Below the pieces are notes generated by a model. The model was not told where the DNA came from. It ran no database searches and was given only the letters and a program-made list of their open reading frames with translations. Below, piece after piece: positions 61,407-64,000 of a DNA stretch of 64,000 nucleotides; position 1 is the stretch's first letter; each line of letters starts with the position of its first letter. The position numbers and the translations under genes are program-made. The stretch lies in assembly GCF_000230715.2 (NCBI RefSeq), contig NC_019792.1:124001-188000 (forward strand), written 5' to 3'. This stretch comes from Natronobacterium gregoryi SP2 (GTDB lineage Archaea; Halobacteriota; Halobacteria; Halobacteriales; Natrialbaceae).

Positions 61407-61934
61407 GTGACGGACGATCGCCCTCATTCCAGACACGATCGTGTGAATCGCCACCCGACATCCGGCCCACGGAACTCGCTTGCACACTGGACGGACGCGA
61501 AGAATCCGCTGCGAGTCGCGTACAACTACGTATTGGTGTGGCTTGCCCGAATCTCGCCGAGCCTGCGATTGCGGCGATGGGCCTTGCGCCGAATCGGCGT
61601 CAGCGTCGGGTCCGGCGTCTCCTGGGGGCTCGAGGCGACGCCGGACGTCTTCTGGCCGGAACTGATCACGCTCGAGAAGGATGTGATCGTTGGGTACGAC
61701 GTGACGTTACTCTGTCACGAGTTTCTCCAGGACGAGTACCGCACGGGCGAGGTCGTCGTCGGTGAGCGGGCGATGATTGGGGCCGGTGCGATCGTACTGC
61801 CGGGTGTGGAAATCGGTGCCGACGCGCGAGTGGCAGCTAACTCGCTGGTGACGAGAGACGTGCCATCTGGAACCACTGTCGCGGGTGTACCAGCCTCGCC
61901 GATGGGTGCAGACGATTCGGCTGGGAGCGAGTAG
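61407..61934 (+). CDS. hexapeptide-repeat acyltransferase (left-handed beta-helix)
   Basis: A 175-aa protein of the LbH acetyltransferase superfamily. After a polar start comes a hydrophobic, probably amphipathic helix (LRVAYNYVLVWLARISPSLR) and RRIGVSVGSGVSWG. Hexapeptide coils follow: ITLEKDVIVGYDVTLLCHE, VVGERAMIGAGAIVLPGVE and IGADARVAANSLVTRDVPSG, ending TTVAGVPASP. Such enzymes transfer acetyl or other acyl groups to sugars or amino acids, often in surface polysaccharide synthesis. The catalytic histidine could be in LLCHEF. The GTG at 61407 gives a sensible length. No sugar genes are nearby, so the substrate is unknown. Confidence 0.85.
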   Translation: MTDDRPHSRHDRVNRHPTSGPRNSLAHWTDAKNPLRVAYNYVLVWLARISPSLRLRRWALRRIGVSVGSGVSWGLEATPDVFWPELITLEKDVIVGYDVTLLCHEFLQDEYRTGEVVVGERAMIGAGAIVLPGVEIGADARVAANSLVTRDVPSGTTVAGVPASPMGADDSAGSE

Positions 61935-62104
61935 TCACGGGTCGCAGCACGGGACGGATGCTGTACCGACTTCCCGGCGCAATTGCAGGATCGGACGAGC
62001 CGTGATCTACCGGGAGTAACTACCAGCGCTCCGTATGAGTAGTTGGTTACGAATCGGCGGTCGAGACCGACTCGCAACAGTTTTGTCCCGGGCGGTCGGG
62101 TCGG

Positions 62105-63262
62105 TTACAGTGATTTCCAGGACTTTCTCGCTTCGTTCCAGGAGGTGACGTTTGCGATCCAGATGGCACCAGTTAGCTTCTTTAGTTGCTTGGCCGGGAA
62201 TCCGTCGAAGGTGTCGACGACTGGCAAGACGTCCACGCCGGTGGCGACGGCGTCGTGGCCGACGGAGATAGCGGTTCCTTTGTCGTTGTGTTCCCAGGTT
62301 TTGAGCGGGCGATTCTCCATTTCCCGAACGACGTTGTCGCCGACGACCTTCGCAGCCTGCCAGGCAGCCTGTGAAGTCGGTGGTGCAGGCTGGTCACCCT
62401 GGTCGATAAGCGCCGCGTCACCGAGAGCGAACACGCGCTCGTCGGAGGTCTGAAAGTTCGCTTCCGTGGTGACGCGGTTGTGTTCGTTCTCGAGTTCCGC
62501 GTCCGCGAGTGCATCACGACCAGTGATCCCGCCAGTCCAGACGAGAACGTCGTACTCGAGTGGCTTGCCTTCGTCGAACGTGATTTGCTCGGCGTCGGCC
62601 TCCGTGATGGGGTCGCCCGTGTGGATTTGGATGCCAGCCTCCTCGAGCAACTCACGCAGGTACTGTCGGGCTTTCTCGTTGCCAGATGGGAAGATTTCGT
62701 CGAGAGCTTCGACGAGGTGGACATCGATCGGAGCGCGGTGGTTGTCTCGGAATTCGGCAACTTCGCCAGCGACCTGGATTCCAGAGAGGCCGGCACCGCC
62801 GACGACGACCTGTGCAGGGTCGCTACGTGTTGCGTCTTTGCTAGCCTCGGTGACCGTCTCGTGAATCTCAAGAGCGTCGTTCAGGCTCTTGAGCGTCAGG
62901 GCGTGTTCTTCGAGGCCGGGAATGCCGTAGAATGCGGTCTGGGTACCGAGGGCGACGACGACGTAATCGTATTCGACGTCGTCTGCGTCGTCGAGTTCGA
63001 CGACTCGTTCGTCGACGTCGAGTCCAGTGACCGTGGCCTGAATGAACTGGGTCGACGGATCTGCGATCTGGTCGACCGGGAACACGATGTCGGATTGGAC
63101 GTTGGGATCACGGACTACACGGTGGACCTCGTGTAAGAGGAGGTGATAGTCCACGTCGGCGATCCACGTCAGTTGGGCATCACTATCGAGTTTGGACTGC
63201 AACTCGACGACAGCACCCGCACCAGCGTACCCCGCTCCGAGCACGACGACGTTGTCGGTCAT
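62105..63262 (-). CDS. ndh: NAD(P)/FAD-dependent oxidoreductase, type II NADH dehydrogenase-like
   Basis: A 385-aa flavoprotein. The N-terminal Rossmann motif VVVLGAGYAGAGAVVEL binds FAD. A second glycine-rich motif, VVVGGAGLSGIQVAGEVAE (near residue 155), binds NAD(P)H. The late FAD motif VFALGDAALIDQG is followed by TSQAAWQAAKVVGDNV and a C-terminal membrane-associating region typical of NDH-2. NDH-2 passes electrons from NADH to quinone (menaquinone in haloarchaea) without pumping protons. A TATA-like box (TTTGTATTGG) lies about 27 bases upstream, so it is leaderless. It is divergent from the DtxR-type gene. Confidence 0.9.
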   Translation of the reverse strand: MTDNVVVLGAGYAGAGAVVELQSKLDSDAQLTWIADVDYHLLLHEVHRVVRDPNVQSDIVFPVDQIADPSTQFIQATVTGLDVDERVVELDDADDVEYDYVVVALGTQTAFYGIPGLEEHALTLKSLNDALEIHETVTEASKDATRSDPAQVVVGGAGLSGIQVAGEVAEFRDNHRAPIDVHLVEALDEIFPSGNEKARQYLRELLEEAGIQIHTGDPITEADAEQITFDEGKPLEYDVLVWTGGITGRDALADAELENEHNRVTTEANFQTSDERVFALGDAALIDQGDQPAPPTSQAAWQAAKVVGDNVVREMENRPLKTWEHNDKGTAISVGHDAVATGVDVLPVVDTFDGFPAKQLKKLTGAIWIANVTSWNEARKSWKSL

Positions 63263-63572
63263 ACAGTCCTTTCAGGAATACTCCAATACAAAGGTGTTGG
63301 AAACATCACAAACTGTCGAACGGTCACAATGCACAATGACGTGACGTTCTCGAGAGGTAGCCACGACTAATCGTGATTGTTCGCATTCGATTCCGTGAAA
63401 ACGGTGACGAGCCGGTCGGTCGTCTCGGATGGCGGTCGCCGCGCGTACCCGCCGATTGCCAGTCGGGCCGGTCTGTACGGCCGGTTCCACCCCGACGGCG
63501 ATCGGAACGTCTGCACGCGACGCGGCCGACGTGACAGTGACGGTATCGAGCCGGCGGCTCCTGGGTGCGATA
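63263..63572. other. intergenic region between ndh and the DtxR-type gene
   Basis: About 310 bases. The ndh promoter lies at its left edge. Short frames on both strands, including one that extends antisense through the regulator, have no support. No further element was recognised. Confidence 0.5.
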
Positions 63573-63600
63573 GTTTTAGGGTTAGACGACTCTAAACCCG
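63573..63600 (+). promoter_or_regulatory. IdeR/DtxR-like operator over the promoter
   Basis: TTTTAGGGTTAG-ACGACT-CTAAACCC is an imperfect inverted repeat closely resembling the iron-box half-site TTAGGTTAG. It also covers the TATA position (about 27 bases before the ATG at 63605), so binding would block transcription: probable autoregulation by metal. Confidence 0.55.
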
Positions 63601-63604
63601 ACCT

Positions 63605-64000
63605 ATGATGCTGAGCGACGTGATGGAAGATTATCTCAAGGCGATCTATCAGCTCCAGCGGGGGACAGAGGACCGAATCAAGACCTCCGAAATCGCCGAG
63701 GAACTGGAGGTCACGTCGCCAACCGTCACCAGCATGCTCGACAAACTCGAGGAGCGCGGCCTCGTCGACCGCGAAAAGTACCGCGGCGTTACCCTTACCG
63801 ACGAGGGAGAGACCGTCGCGCTGGAGGTCGTTCGGCATCACCGACTGCTCGAGGCGTATCTCACCGAACATCTGGATTACGACTGGTCGGAAGTTCACGC
63901 AGAGGCCGACCGCCTCGAACATCATATTAGCGAGGACTTCGAAGCTCGGGTCGCCGACGCACTCGGCGAACCGGAGGTCGATCCACACGGCTCGCCGATT
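63605..64000 (+). CDS. DtxR-family metal-dependent transcription regulator, cut by window end
   Basis: The visible 132 residues start MMLSDVMEDYLKAIYQLQRG. They contain the DtxR winged helix (RIKTSEIAEELEVTSPTVTS, then MLDKLEERGLVDREKYRGVT) and the dimerisation/metal domain (VVRHHRLLEAYLTEHLDYDW; DRLEHHISEDFEARVADALG). The His and Glu residues there match the usual metal ligands. The C terminus (and any SH3-like FeoA domain) lies beyond the window. These proteins repress iron or manganese uptake genes when metal is plentiful. An IdeR-like inverted repeat covers its promoter. A second ATG directly precedes the M chosen by one codon, so the start could be either. Confidence 0.9.
   Translation, partial: MMLSDVMEDYLKAIYQLQRGTEDRIKTSEIAEELEVTSPTVTSMLDKLEERGLVDREKYRGVTLTDEGETVALEVVRHHRLLEAYLTEHLDYDWSEVHAEADRLEHHISEDFEARVADALGEPEVDPHGSPI

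Noticed and set aside
1-64000. CRISPR array or cas genes
   Set aside because: No series of regularly spaced identical repeats and no Cas motifs were seen.

Overview
This 64 kb window comes from an extremely halophilic archaeon (class Halobacteria). The evidence is the high GC content, very acidic proteins, frequent leaderless starts about 25-29 nt after a TATA-like box, Bat-type HTH regulators, an archaeal methionine adenosyltransferase, Cbf5, an EMC3-like DUF106 protein and a CoxAC fusion. The very common CTCGAG hexamer hints at a Natrialba/Natrinema-type relative, but that is only an impression.

Left chromosomal part (1-31.7 kb): the 3' part of cobyric acid synthase, a ribbon-helix-helix regulator, an MTH865 protein and a large Bat-like sensor regulator. 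A tightly overlapped histidine-utilisation operon, hutU-hutG-hutI-hutH, follows with a divergent Bat-type regulator. Next come thiI, an MFS transporter, the S-adenosylmethionine synthetase, a CYTH enzyme, an FKBP/SlyD isomerase, and a cytochrome oxidase cluster (coxB-coxAC and coxD). The last block is the conserved adk / DUF106 / cmk / cbf5 cluster, split by two large pilin-like surface protein genes, then an acyl-CoA synthetase and tRNA-Pro(GGG).

Integrated element (31,778-59,705, about 27.9 kb): the last 13 bases of tRNA-Pro and the 3 bases after it recur as a 16-bp direct repeat directly after an integrase gene, so they read as attL and attR. From left to right it carries: (i) a translationally coupled module of zinc-finger proteins, a PD-(D/E)XK-like protein, a Dam-type adenine methylase and a large winged-helix protein that may be the replication protein; (ii) a 1413-aa type IIG restriction-modification enzyme; (iii) small regulators, a perfect 13-bp inverted repeat and an archaeal type IV pilin with a long structured leader; (iv) a minus-strand operon of two small membrane proteins, an 871-aa Tat-exported anchored spike candidate, a 47-aa membrane protein, a 483-aa membrane protein, a P-loop ATPase and a 269-aa protein, an order resembling pleolipoviruses (VP3-like, VP4 spike, membrane ORFs, VP8 ATPase); (v) an AbrB-like regulator and a 5mC methyltransferase / restriction endonuclease pair; (vi) one IS nested in another, both with target-site duplications; (vii) two PhiH1-repressor-like winged-helix genes divergent from an integrase operon that resembles the SNJ2 system. 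I read it as a pleolipovirus-like provirus, or a provirus-derived island, that has collected defence cargo. Its most unusual feature is a WD40/YVTN-like beta-propeller in the spike candidate.

Right chromosomal part (59.7-64 kb): a small zinc-finger protein, an Nmad3-like protein, a hexapeptide acyltransferase, a type II NADH dehydrogenase, and the start of a DtxR-type metal regulator with an IdeR-like operator over its promoter.
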